NCBI GenBank assembly: GCA_023525975.1
Contig: CM042039.1
Location: 16,150,501-16,214,500, forward strand
Source of the DNA: Smallanthus sonchifolius
Lineage: Eukaryota; Streptophyta; Magnoliopsida; Asterales; Asteraceae
DNA length: 64,000 bases
Direction: 5' to 3'
Program-made: the position numbers and the translations under genes
The notes under the pieces: generated by a model
What the model saw: the letters and a program-made list of their open reading frames with translations, nothing else
The model's database searches: none
Told to the model about the DNA's origin: nothing
Part shown: one piece after another, positions 51,693 through 61,699 of the stretch
Numbering within the stretch: position 1 is the first letter of the stretch
How the letters are laid out: the number at the start of each line of letters is the position of its first letter

Positions 51693-54600
51693 TGTCACAG
51701 CCTCAATTTCAACTAACGGAGTTTTACCGTTTGGGAAGTGACGAACCAGGATCTCAGACATTAGTTACTTTGAACGACTCTACATGGGACTCAAAATGAA
51801 AAATATCTTTTAAATCAGAGTATCAATGCGGAAGCGTAAAGAAAGTAAATGCGCAAAATACACGCGCCCAAAACCAAAGTCCAAAAGTCTCAAAAGTCCA
51901 AACGTCCAAACCAAACAAAGTACAAATATAATAATTCAACCAAACATAAATAGACACAAAGCAAAGCAGTTGAATCCCATGCATGCCCTAACGTGCACCT
52001 GTGTCTTAGCTTGGCGTCCTAAGAAAACATGTAAAGAAAAGTGTCAACACGAGGTTGGTGAGTTCACAGGTTTCAAATAATTAAGTAAGTGTTTACCAGA
52101 TTTATGATCATTCAATATGTATCTATAGGTAGCAAACCTATGTTCATGTTTTAGCTCAAGTGCTCGCAACCGAAACTGACTGTTTGTTTATTGCCTCCTG
52201 CCAGGTCTATCAATACTGGCCATGTGAGTAGGATAACATTTCACCCGTTTGATATCCAATCGAGTTAGCGCGACTAACGCGGGTGGGATTTGTCAAACCC
52301 AGTAGTACTACTAAACATTACCTCACTAAGATCCATATTAACGGTTCGAGATAAGATGAGGACTTTCTGTGATAGCATGTTACACTTAGCTTTAACATTG
52401 ATAGCATATGAAATACAAAATCTAAAAATCAGTTTAAGCATGTTTTCTTCCCCAAGTTAAAACAGTAAAAAGGGGCCGTGAAAACTCACATGCTTGGCGT
52501 TGAAGGTAGTTTCACACTAGAAGTAAGTTGGAACCACGAGTGTAAGTCTCAAAAGACTTACGAATGTCCTAAAATTATAAACATATAAATTAGGAATGAT
52601 AATGGGAATTTTGACTGTGACACGGAAAACAAGGAACGTCCTAAAAGAACCGCTCCAATAAACGAGAGTGGACGAACGCGCCCACGGGTTTAGGAATGAC
52701 TTTACGCGACGAACGACATAAATAATAATATATATATACGAGTGGATAATATAATTAGTTATATTATTATTTAGTCTTGATTGATTTATGGCGTTATAAA
52801 ATGACTTGAAATAATATAAATATATATTATTTAATAATACGGGTTACAATTTGGGAATAATATAAACATATTATTTTACACGAGTTTATGGCTTAAAAAT
52901 AATATAAATATATTGTTTTTACATGTTAATAATAATAATATATTATTTATAAAAGTGGGTATCATTTATTAAAACCAACTAATATTTCGAACCCGAGCTT
53001 ACGGGTTGTTTTCCGGTTTAAAACCCATTTATATAATAATACAATATTAAAAGGTTTGATTTTTTGTTAATTTAATAATCCAGAAAAATGTTTTAAAAAT
53101 AATTGTGGGAGCCCGGTCTCAAACCCGGGTCTCTCCCACACACACACATCGCTCTAACCAGTCCCGGCCGCTAGGCTATCGCGAACAAATCCAGTTCGAA
53201 TTTCTTTTAACACCCAAGCCGGATGTGATTTAGTTCCCCATAGGTACCCAGATCAAATCCCGTCCCAAACGCCACGAATTTGATCGCGACTGATTTCCAA
53301 ATCATGGGGGTTTTGATAATCGAGGTGTTGCGAATCTGGGGACTCATTTAATTTGAAAACCGTCGGTTTTAAGATCGTTAATTTACTGAAGGACGGATCG
53401 TAACCCTAGTTTATAAACATGGATTCAATTGATCGATTTTGATATTAAAAATTGTTGAAATGATAGGGATTTTATTAAACAAAACCTTGCGAATCTGTTG
53501 ATGTAGATTAATTGTATCAAATTCATGTTTAAGATCGAAAACCCCAACCCGTTTCTAGAACGAACCCTAATTACGGGATCAAAATCAATTCGATGATGAA
53601 AGCCCGATATTTCATAGGGCTTTCAATCTACAGAAGGCTACGAGTCTCATGGTATAGTTTAATTTGGTTTAAACGCGGTTTAGAGTTGAATTCGACAACT
53701 TGGTTTTATATGAACCCTAGATTACGGGTGACAACGATTCTGATAATAAAAGTTCGAATAGATAAAGGGCTTTCAAAGCATAGATGATTGCGATTCTAAC
53801 CATGCCGTTTAATTGGATTAACATTGAGTCTAGGTTAGAGTTTGGCTAAAACGTTTTCAAATGAATTCCAGAATCTGATTTTATAAAATTGGATGTTGTT
53901 TGATTCAATTAACATGGGGTTTTCATTAAACTGAGTATTTAGAAACTACTGGTATGCTTTAATTGCGTTGAGAACGAGTCTAGAATCAAAAGCCCCAAAT
54001 CTGATTTCTTAAGAACCCTAGAATCGGATTATGACTCAATCGATAATGTAAGCCCTGGTAATGATAGTGCTTTCAATTGATAAGTAAAAACGAAACTAAT
54101 GACGAAAAAACAATTACCAGGAAGATGAAGGATTGATAGAGTTCGACTCAAAAGGCTCCGACGATGACTGGTTCGATTTTCGGTGATTTCAGGTGCAAAT
54201 CCAATCGAATTCACGTGTGCAGAAACTTCACAGTGGTTCGTCGAGTGTGTGCAGGGGTTCAATTCGTGAAAATGATACATGGTTTTGATCAATTTGATGA
54301 TCGGGGATGAAAGAGGTGACGGTTACGTTATTATTGTCCATAATTGGTGTTAATTCGAGTTAATGCTAGTGTAATAGTTCTAATGATGTGCGTTTATGAC
54401 AGGGATCGTGTATTTCAGTTACAACCTCTACGAATTTCCACCGTGGAGTTCAATTTTTTGAGTCAAGAATCCATGAGTTTGACTTTAAAAGTCAAACTAA
54501 ACACAAAATTCTTAATTTTGACTTAGAAAGTCAATCAAATAGGTTTAGGGTAATTACAGTTCTAGTCCTTGTATTTTTGAGTTGATATTGTAACTGAATT

Positions 54601-54697
54601 AGTCCTTGGGGTTAGATTTGATTAACGGGGTTAAGTTTTTAATAAGAAACTTAACGGAATAGTTAACGAATTTAACTAAAAAGTCCGGATTGTCACA
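51693..54697 (-). repeat. 3' LTR of element E
   Basis: In element orientation it starts TGTGACAATCCGGAC and ends GAAATTGAGGCTGTGACA. It contains a donor-like CTG|GTAATTG (54117), GGGGCTTTTGATTCTAGA-type sequence, a tRNA-like segment (53115-53178), an acceptor-like block ending at 52019, and a terminal AACGG/CCGTT hairpin. ORFs at 51826, 53593, 54029 and 54344 recur in the other LTR and are not genes. Confidence 0.93.
53115..53178 (-). other. tRNA-like A/B-box segment in E 3' LTR
   Basis: On the minus strand TAGCCTAGCGG (A-box TRGCNNAGYGG match, 53178-53168) is followed by GGTTTGAGACC (B-box, 53125-53115). The B-box sits inside CCCGG…CCGGG, itself enclosed by GTGGGAG…CTCCCAC, a strong extended T-arm-like hairpin. 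Confidence 0.65.
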
Positions 54698-54806
54698 TCA
54701 TCCCCTAGTTGAAAGAATTTTCGTCCCGAAAATTAAAATAATAAAAAAAAATTTCTGAGGTTTCACATCATTCCCTAGTTGAAAGAATTTTCGTCCCGAA
54801 AATTAA
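54694..54806 (-). repeat. Tandem duplication at the E purine tract
   Basis: A segment of about 43 bp, containing TCACATCATCCCCTAGTTG and TTTTCGTCCCGAAAATTAAA, occurs twice, at 54694 and about 54767. The copies differ at one visible base in the purine tract (CCCC/TCCC). The outer copy adjoins the LTR and is the working purine tract. Confidence 0.85.
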
Positions 54807-54814
54807 ATAGTACC

Positions 54815-56095
54815 TTAACAATTTGACGCGGAGTGCTTGAACAGATTAGGATATTTGCGCATCATCTGATCCTCGCGCTCCCACGTGAATTCCGGTCCAC
54901 GTTTCGAGTTCCAACGAACTCTGACAATAGGGATCTTACTGTGCTTTAACGTTTTAACTTCCCTATCCATAATTTCCACAGGTTCTTCGATGAAACGTAA
55001 CTGTTCATCAACGTGTAGTTCCTCAAGAGGAACTGCGTGTGATTTTTCTGCTAGGCATTTCTTTAAGTTTGAGACGTGAAAGACGTTGTGCACACCACTA
55101 AGTCTTTCAGGTAAGTCCAGTTGATACGCTACTGGTCCGATTCTCTTTAATATTTTGAAAGGTCCAACATAACAAGGATTCAGTTTACCTCGTTTCCCGA
55201 AACGAATGACACATTTCCAAGGTGAGACTTTGAGTAAGACCATGTCACCTACTTGAAACTCCAAAGGTTTACGACGCTTGTCGGCATAGCTCTTTTGACG
55301 ATCACGAGCTGCCGCCATATGGTTTCGAATTTGAACGATCTTTTCAGAAGTTTCAAATACAAGTTCAGGACCTGTGAGTTGGCTATCTCCAACCTCGGTC
55401 CAGCAAATGGGAGAACGACATTTCCGTCTATAAAGTGCTTCAAATGGAGCTGCCTTGATGCTAGTGTGATAGCTGTTGTTGTAGGAGAACTCCACCAACG
55501 GTAGGTGAGACTCCCAAGTGTTACCGAAATCGATCACACAAGCTCGTAGCATGTCCTCCAGAGTTTGGATAGTACGTTCTGTTTGGCCATCAGTTTGAGG
55601 ATGATATGCTGTGCTCATATCTAGACGCGTACCTAAGGCCTTATGTAACGACTGCCAGAAACGAGAAGTGAATCGTGCATCACGATTATCCGAAATAATA
55701 GAAATTGGCACCCCGTGCCGAGAGACTATTTCTTTCAGGTACGTACGAGTAAGTTTATCCATTTTGTCGGTCTCTTTGATTCCTAAGAAGTGAGCGGACT
55801 TTGTTAATCGATCAACAATTACCCAAATAGTATCACATCCGGTAGGGGTTCGTGGTAATTTGGTGATGAAGTCCATGGATATTTGTTCCCATTTCCACAT
55901 AGGAATTTCCGGTTGTTGCAGAAGACCGGATGGTTTTTGATATTCAACTTTGACCTTCGCGCAAGTCAGACACTTACTAACATAGGTGGCTATATCGGTT
56001 TTCATCTTCGGCCACCAATATAGTATCTTTAGATCATGATACATCTTATCGGAACCCGGATGAATAGAGTAACGAGATTTATGAGACTCATCCAT
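54815..56095 (-). pseudogene. Element E integrase with chromodomain-like C-terminus
   Basis: The frame of 426 codons is open. The zinc-binding region has SIHPGSDKMYHDLK and CLTCAKVK. The catalytic core has DRLTKSAHFLGIK, IISDNRDARFTSRFWQ and YHPQTDGQTERTIQTL, so the D,D,E residues look present. A GPY/F-type module follows (NPCYVGPFKILKRIGPVAYQ). The chromodomain-like end is IMDREVKTLKHSKIPIVRV, then WERED and the stop. Such a tail targets insertion to chromatin in chromoviruses. The true start lies upstream, after RNase H. I call it a pseudogene because upstream stops cut it off from gag-pol translation. Confidence 0.88.
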
Positions 56096-56839
56096 AACTA
56101 GTTCCCTTAGGTTTCCGAATACCGGAACCCATATTCGTTCGGAAAAGTAGCGAATACCGTCAGATTTGACTTCAAGTTGTGCTTCCAGACCGCGTGTACC
56201 TTCCAGCGGTAGGTTTTCTTCTTTTAGGGCTTCGAGTTGAGCACTACGAATTCTGTCAGGTAATCCGGGGTGAATAGTAAGCTGTAATGCTCAAACTCGT
56301 TTGGGTTTTGTTTCTTTTCGACTCAGGGCATCAGCTACAACATTAGCTTTACCCAGGTGGTATCAGATCGCACAGTCGTAATCATTTAAAAGTTCGACTC
56401 AACGACGTTGTCGCATGTTCAACTACTTCTGCTCGAAGATATGCTGAAGACTCTTGTGATCGGTGTAGATGGTGCATTTGGTACCGTACAAGTAATGTCT
56501 CCATATCTTAAGTGCAAAAACTACTGCTCCCAACTCTAGGTCATGAGTGGTGTAGTTTTTCTCGTGAATCTTTAACTGACGTGAAGCATATGCGATTACC
56601 TTTTCGCGTTGCATTAAGACACAGCCCAGACCTTGAATGGATGCATTACAATACACCACAAAATCATCGGTTCCTTCCGGAAGAGCTAGAATAGGTGCAC
56701 TGCAAAGTTTCTGTTTGAGGTGCTGGAAAGCCGACTCTTGGTTATCGCCCCAATTATAGGCTTTTCCTTTTTGAGTTAGGACGTTGAGAGGTTGAGCAAT
56801 TTTGGAAAATCCTTCGATGAATCGACGGTAATATCCAGC
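56096..56839 (-). pseudogene. Element E RT-RNase H connection and RNase H (several stops)
   Basis: After a TAG at 56837-56839 the frame continues AGYYRRFIEGFSKIAQPL and on to the RNase H. The RNase H starts FVVYCNASIQGLGCVLMQ, where the first catalytic Asp (DAS) reads Asn (AAT at 56647-56645). It continues YASRQLKIHEKNYTTHDLEL and YTDHKSLQHIFEQ, then a TAG (56425-56423). Three more stops lie between 56400 and 56290, around HLGKANVVADALSRK. At least two of these stops replace codons that are usually Trp or Arg. This stretch is dead. Confidence 0.87.
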
Positions 56840-58177
56840 CTATCCCAGAAATTGTCGCACCTCATTCGGAGTCGTCGGTGCTGCCCAATTCTTGATGGCT
56901 TCTATTTTGGATGGGTCGACATGTATCCCTTTTTCATTAACCACATGCCCTAGAAACTGAACTTCCCGGATCCAAAATTCACACATGGAAAACTTAGCAT
57001 ACAGTTGTTCTCGCTTGAGTAGTTCCAAAATTAGGCGTAGATGTTCCTCATGTTCCTCCTTGTTCTTGGAATAGATGAGGATGTCGTCGATGAAAACGAT
57101 AACGAACTGGTCAAGGTAAGGCTTACACACACGGTTCATGAGGTCCATGAATACCGCGGGTGCGTTGGTTAAACCGAAAGGCATGACCATAAATTCGTAA
57201 TGGCCGTACCTCGTTCTGAATGCAGTCTTAGAGATATCTTCTTCTCTGACTCTTAACTGATGATAGCCGGACCTCAGATCTATTTTGGAATAGAAACTTG
57301 ATCCTTGGAGTTGATCAAAAAGGTCATCTATGCGAGGTAAAGGGTAGCGGTTCTTGATTGTGACTTTATTTAGCTCCCGGTAATCAATACACATACGGAA
57401 AGTACCGTCCTTCTTCTTGACAAATAATCCCGGAGCTCCCCACGGTGATGAACTAGGTCGGATGAAACCTTTATCCAATAAATCTTGCAATTGGGTGGAC
57501 AGTTCCTGCAGTTCACTGGGTGCCAGTCTGTAAGGTGCCCGAGCAATCGGTGCTGCTCCGGGTGCTAGATCAATTTGGAACTCAACCTGATGGTGTGGTG
57601 GTAAACTGGGCAGATCCTCGGGAAATACTTCCAAAAATTCACGCACAACGGGAATATCTTCGATCTTCTTCTCTTCTGAAGGCTGCTCAGCAACAAGAGC
57701 CAAAATAGCCGTATACCCCTTTTGAAGACATTTTTGTGCTTTCATGAAGGATATAATGCCCATGACTGCACCAACTCTTTCGCCTTGGATGGAGAGGGTT
57801 TCTCCATTCGAGAGAGGTATACGTACAATCTTCTCACGACAGATAATTTCGGCTTGGTTTTTAGATAGCCAATCCATGCCGACAATTATATCAAAACTAC
57901 CAAGTATGACCGGCATAAGGTCGATATCAAATGTATGTGTAGCTAGCTCAAGTTTACATCCTTTAAGTATGTTAGTTGCCTCAATTATTTGACCATCAGC
58001 TATCTCTATTGTATACTTATCTTCTAATAGAGATGAAGTTCCTTTTATCATATTACTAAATTTCTTAGATATAAAACTTCTATCAGCACCGGTGTCAAAA
58101 AGGACAGAAGCAAAGAAATTATTTACGAGGAACTTACCGGTGACCACATTATGGTCGTAACGGGCTTCTCCAGATCC
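56840..58177 (-). pseudogene. Element E protease and reverse transcriptase
   Basis: The pol frame is readable from about 58190 (VRAFVLGSGEARYDHNVV), overlapping the gag end in another frame. The retropepsin motif LFDTGADRSFISKKF is followed by VGMDWLSKNQAEI. The RT has RAPYRLAPSELQEL, MCIDYRELNKVTIKNRYPLP, IDLRSGYHQLRV, FRTRYGHYEFMVMPFGLTNA and the catalytic box VFIDDILIYS. It ends at QFLG followed by TAG. The motifs are intact, so the domain was functional until recently. Confidence 0.9.
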
Positions 58178-59486
58178 TAGTACGAAGGCTCGTACTTCGC
58201 ACCATTCCCTCCCCCATTGCCATTATTACCACCATTACCATTGTTATTGTGGTTAGGGTTGTGATTTCCATTACCCCCTTTCTTCAACTGAGGACAGTTC
58301 TTCCGAATATGCCCTTCCTTTCCACACTCAAAGCAAGCCCTAGTAGATCCCGGTTGTTGAAAGGGTTGTTTAGTTTGTAATTCACCCCTGCAGTCCTTAG
58401 CAGCATGGCCTATTTTACCGCACCTCTGGCAACGATTGCAAAACCCAAAGTGGTGCAAGTTACACTTGTTACACTTCGGGGACTTCCCCGCATAACCACC
58501 CTGGTTTTGGCCAGAAGAGGTCGACTGATTGAAGTTCTTGGTAAGCACAAACCTACGATGTTGCTGTTGTTGCGGTTGGTTAAACTGGGGTTGGTTGGGT
58601 TGAGGTCCTTTGGAGTGGGAGTTAGAGTGGTTTTGGGTGTTGGAATGGTGATCGAACTTGCGTTTATGGCTGTCGGTGGGTTTAGTAACTGAACCTCTTG
58701 GAGGTAAAGTTCCTTGCGTCACCGCCTGATCGGTCAATTTATGAGCAAGTCTGATGGTCTGTTGGATGGTGGTAGGGTTGGATGAGGTCACCATGCTTTG
58801 AATCTGAGGTAGCAAACCTCCAATGTATAGCTCAATCCGTTTGTAATCCGGAGTCACCATGTGTGGGCACATGGTAGCAAGTTCGTGCGAACGGGTGGTG
58901 TAGAGTTCAATTTCCGAACCCTCCATCTTAAGGTTCCAGAACTCTCCCTCTAGCTTTTGAATTTCATCTCGTGGGCAGTATTCTTCCTTCGTCATTGTTT
59001 TAAATTCCTCCCACGGGAGTCCATTTGCCATTACCAGTCCCAACATTTGAACTTGGGCATTCCACCATGTTAGGACCAGGCCTTCTAAAGTTCCAGCAGC
59101 AAATTTCACTTGGTTAGCTACGGGGCAGTTGCACATGGCTATTACTGATTCAACCTTCTCAAACCAGCGAAGTAATCCAACGGCTCCTTCAGCTCCACTA
59201 AAGGTGTGGGGCTTGCAGTCCATGAATGCCTTGAAAGTGCAGGCTGGCTGTTGATTTTGCTGGCCTGGATTTAGAAATACAAATTGAATTGGAATTATAG
59301 AGTTTAGAAAGATGTTCTTAGGAGAAGAATTGACACTATTAGTCAATAGTTAAAGCATTTACCTGCAGCATTCTGTGCTGCTAGGGCCTCTGCCACACTA
59401 TTATTTATCAAAGCTGCTAGCTCTGCTGCCGTCATGTTAATGGTACCACAACCACCGGCACGGCCTCCTCGTCCTCTCCCAGACAT
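58177..59486 (-). pseudogene. Element E Gag (two exons separated by a 98-nt intron-like sequence)
   Basis: I place the start at the ATG at 59486 (MSGRGRGGRAGG), not at the chance start in the intron. Exon 1 (59486-59363) ends ALAAQNAAG. Exon 2 (59264 onward) continues in frame with QQNQQPACTFKAFMDCKPHT. The Gypsy gag core includes WFEKVESVIAMCNC, LTWWNAQVQMLGL, LYIGGLLPQIQSMV and IRLAHKLTDQAV. Three Cys-rich knuckles follow (CNKCNLHHFGFC, CQRCGKIGHAAKDC, CFECGKEGHIRKNC) and an Asn/Gly-rich tail. The frame ends at 58177-58179, and pol is in another frame. Gag forms the particle and binds RNA. Confidence 0.85.
59265..59362 (-). other. Intron-like sequence in E gag (GT-AG, 98 nt)
   Basis: On the minus strand GCAG|GTAAATGC opens it and a T-rich stretch ending TTTCTAAATCCAG|GCC closes it. 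Removing it joins a split Gly codon exactly in frame. Left in, it gives stops soon after exon 1 (AAGKCFNY-stop). The size is above the usual plant minimum. Confidence 0.75.
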
Positions 59487-59737
59487 GATTCTTCACAATC
59501 ACAAATGAAAAGTAATGAGAAATATATCGCATATTAAACATTATTCAGGTACGAGTAAGAGATACAACATCTAATATTTTGAAAATTAAATAAATTGTAA
59601 GGCTACAAAATAAATAACTCAAATATTATACTTCTCATGTTTTTATTGGATGGGAACAACCTTACCCATCTAGGTTTGGAAAGAGAGATAACATAAGCAA
59701 AAACAAACATGAAAAAGAAGATAGTATAGGGAGATCA

Positions 59738-60529
59738 TCAAACATCCTCGTCATCAGAAGAGACGTATGACCGTGCATCATCGATCTCCACTGGCTCTTC
59801 CTCAGCTGGCTCCCCCTCTAAGGGCTCCTCCTCGAAGGGCTCCTCTTCAAAGGGCTCCTCCACAAAGGGCTCCTCCTCAAAGGGTTCCTCTTCATTATCA
59901 GATACTGGAATGTCTTCCGGGAATAGGGCCGCTTGCAGTTGGGCTTCCAAGTGAGTCACCCTCTCTTGAAGGCCTTCAGCAGTGTGGTTTGCCACATGTA
60001 GCTGAGCTTCCATAGCAGCTAATCTCTCCAGAACTCCTTCCATATCATCATCCATAGTGTCAGCCCTCGTCTCTAGATGTGCCACACGATCCACTAAAAG
60101 GTTGTGGACATGGTCCGTTGCAGCTAATTCGGTAGTCAAATGTTCTATTCCTACCTTGTTCTTCTCTACTTGGGGTCCATTCTCCAGAAGTTTAGGTATC
60201 TCCTCGGTGGCATCTTGTACAAAACTCAATTCCTTCAACATATAAGATACGAATGCTGCGAAAGCTTGTTCCATGGTGCATGGTAAGCTAGGTAGTGTAG
60301 ATGATGAAGATGCGGATCCAAAGTACGGTGACGGAACATCTCCCATTTCGATCCACCTTTGGATCATATGTGGGTATACATCCCAATTGAGAGCATAATC
60401 CAATGCTCGTGCGTTGCTCGGTTCGCCTTGGTCAATTGAGGTAGTCCGGCGCCTTTTGGGCTCCGGGGATGAGAGTACAGGTGTCTTATGCCCTGATACG
60501 TTAGGTTATGGAGGTGGGGTTGACGACAT
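59738..60529 (-). pseudogene. Element E extra 5' ORF: coiled-coil with acidic repeats
   Basis: I do not recognise a known family. The likely start is the ATG at 60529 (MSSTPPP), but codon 8 is TAA (60508-60506). The frame then stays open for more than 250 codons: a basic patch PEPKRRR (possible nuclear signal), WDVYPHMIQRWIEMGDV, and TMEQAFAAFVSYMLKEL. A coiled-coil has heptads (HLETRADTMDDDMEGVLERL, VTHLEAQLQAAL). The end is acidic with EEPF/EEEP repeats, closing SSDDEDV. It lies between the primer site and gag, in sense, so it would be the first ORF of the genomic RNA. ORFs upstream of gag are unusual in Gypsy elements. Confidence 0.65.
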
Positions 60530-60630
60530 GATCCTGCAACATTATGTATAAGTACCAAACATCCAAATGACATGTAACTAATGTGTGAGGCTATAGTCTA
60601 GTATGCAATCCTAGTTCTCTATAACCAATG

Positions 60631-60642
60631 GCTCTGATACCA
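60631..60642 (-). promoter_or_regulatory. Primer-binding site of element E
   Basis: On the minus strand a perfect TGGTATCAGAGC lies three bases inside the right LTR. Confidence 0.92.
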
Positions 60643-60645
60643 ATC

Positions 60646-61666
60646 TGTTACACCCCCAATTTCAACTAACGGAGTTTTACCGTTTGGGAAGTGACGAACC
60701 AGGATCTCAGACATTAGTTACTTTGAACGACTCTACATGGGACTCAAAATGAAAAATATCTTTTAAATCAGAGTATCAATGCGGAAGCGTAAAGAAAGTA
60801 AATGCGCAAAATACACGCGCCCAAAACCAAAGTCCAAAAGTCTCAAAAGTCCAAACGTCCAAACCAAACAAAGTACAAATATAATAATTCAACCAAACAT
60901 AAATAGACACAAAGCAAGGCAGTTGAATCCCATGCATGCCCTAACGTGCACCTGTGTCTTAGCTTAGCGTCCTGAGAAAACATGTAAAGAAAAGTGTCAA
61001 CACGAGGTTGGTGAGTTCACAGGTTTCAAATAATTAAGTAAGTGTTAACCAGATCATTCAATATGTATCTATAGGTAGCTAACCTATGTTCATGTTTTAG
61101 CTCATGTGCTCGCAACCGAAACTGACTGTTTGTTTATTGCCTCCTGCCAGGTCTATCAATACTGGCCATGTGAGTAGGCTAACATTTCACCCGTTCGATA
61201 TCCAATCGAGTTAGCGCGACTAACGCGGGTGGGATTTGTCAAACCCAGTAGTACTACTAAACATTACCTCGCTAAGATCCATATTAATGGTTCGAGATAA
61301 GATGAGGACTTTCTGTGATAGCATGTTACACTTAGCTTTAACATTGATAGCATATGAAATACAAAATCTAAAAATCAGTTTAAGCATGTTTTCTCCCCCA
61401 AGTTAAAACAGTAAAAAGGGGCCGTGAAAACTCACCTGCTTGGCGTTGAAGGTAGTTTCACACTAGAAGTAAGTTGGAACCACGAGTGTAAGTCTCAAAA
61501 GACTTACGAATGTCCTAAAATTATAAACATATATATTAGGAACGATAATGAGAATTTTGACTGTGACACGGAAAACAAGGAACGTCCTAAAAGAACCGCT
61601 CCAATAAACGAGAGTGGACGAACGCGTCCACGGGTTTAGGAATGACTTTACGCGACGAACGACATA

Positions 61667-61699
<33 letters not shown>

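Noticed and set aside
51826..52080. Lys-rich ORF with a twin at 60779-60967
   Set aside because: Lies in the E LTR, antisense to the element, low complexity; not a gene.
53105..53180. Possible true tRNA gene on the minus strand
   Set aside because: A- and B-boxes are present but no acceptor stem, no anticodon arm that folds and no 3' discriminator region; kept only as a tRNA-like segment.
53593..54526. ORFs in the E LTR (for example 54029-54292 on the minus strand and 54344-54526 on the plus strand) that have near-identical twins at 62995-63486
   Set aside because: They recur only because the two LTRs are copies of one sequence; no domain, wrong context, and one or both twins are altered.
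59767..60015. Plus-strand Pro/Arg-rich ORF
   Set aside because: Antisense shadow of the acidic-repeat end of the extra 5' ORF of element E.
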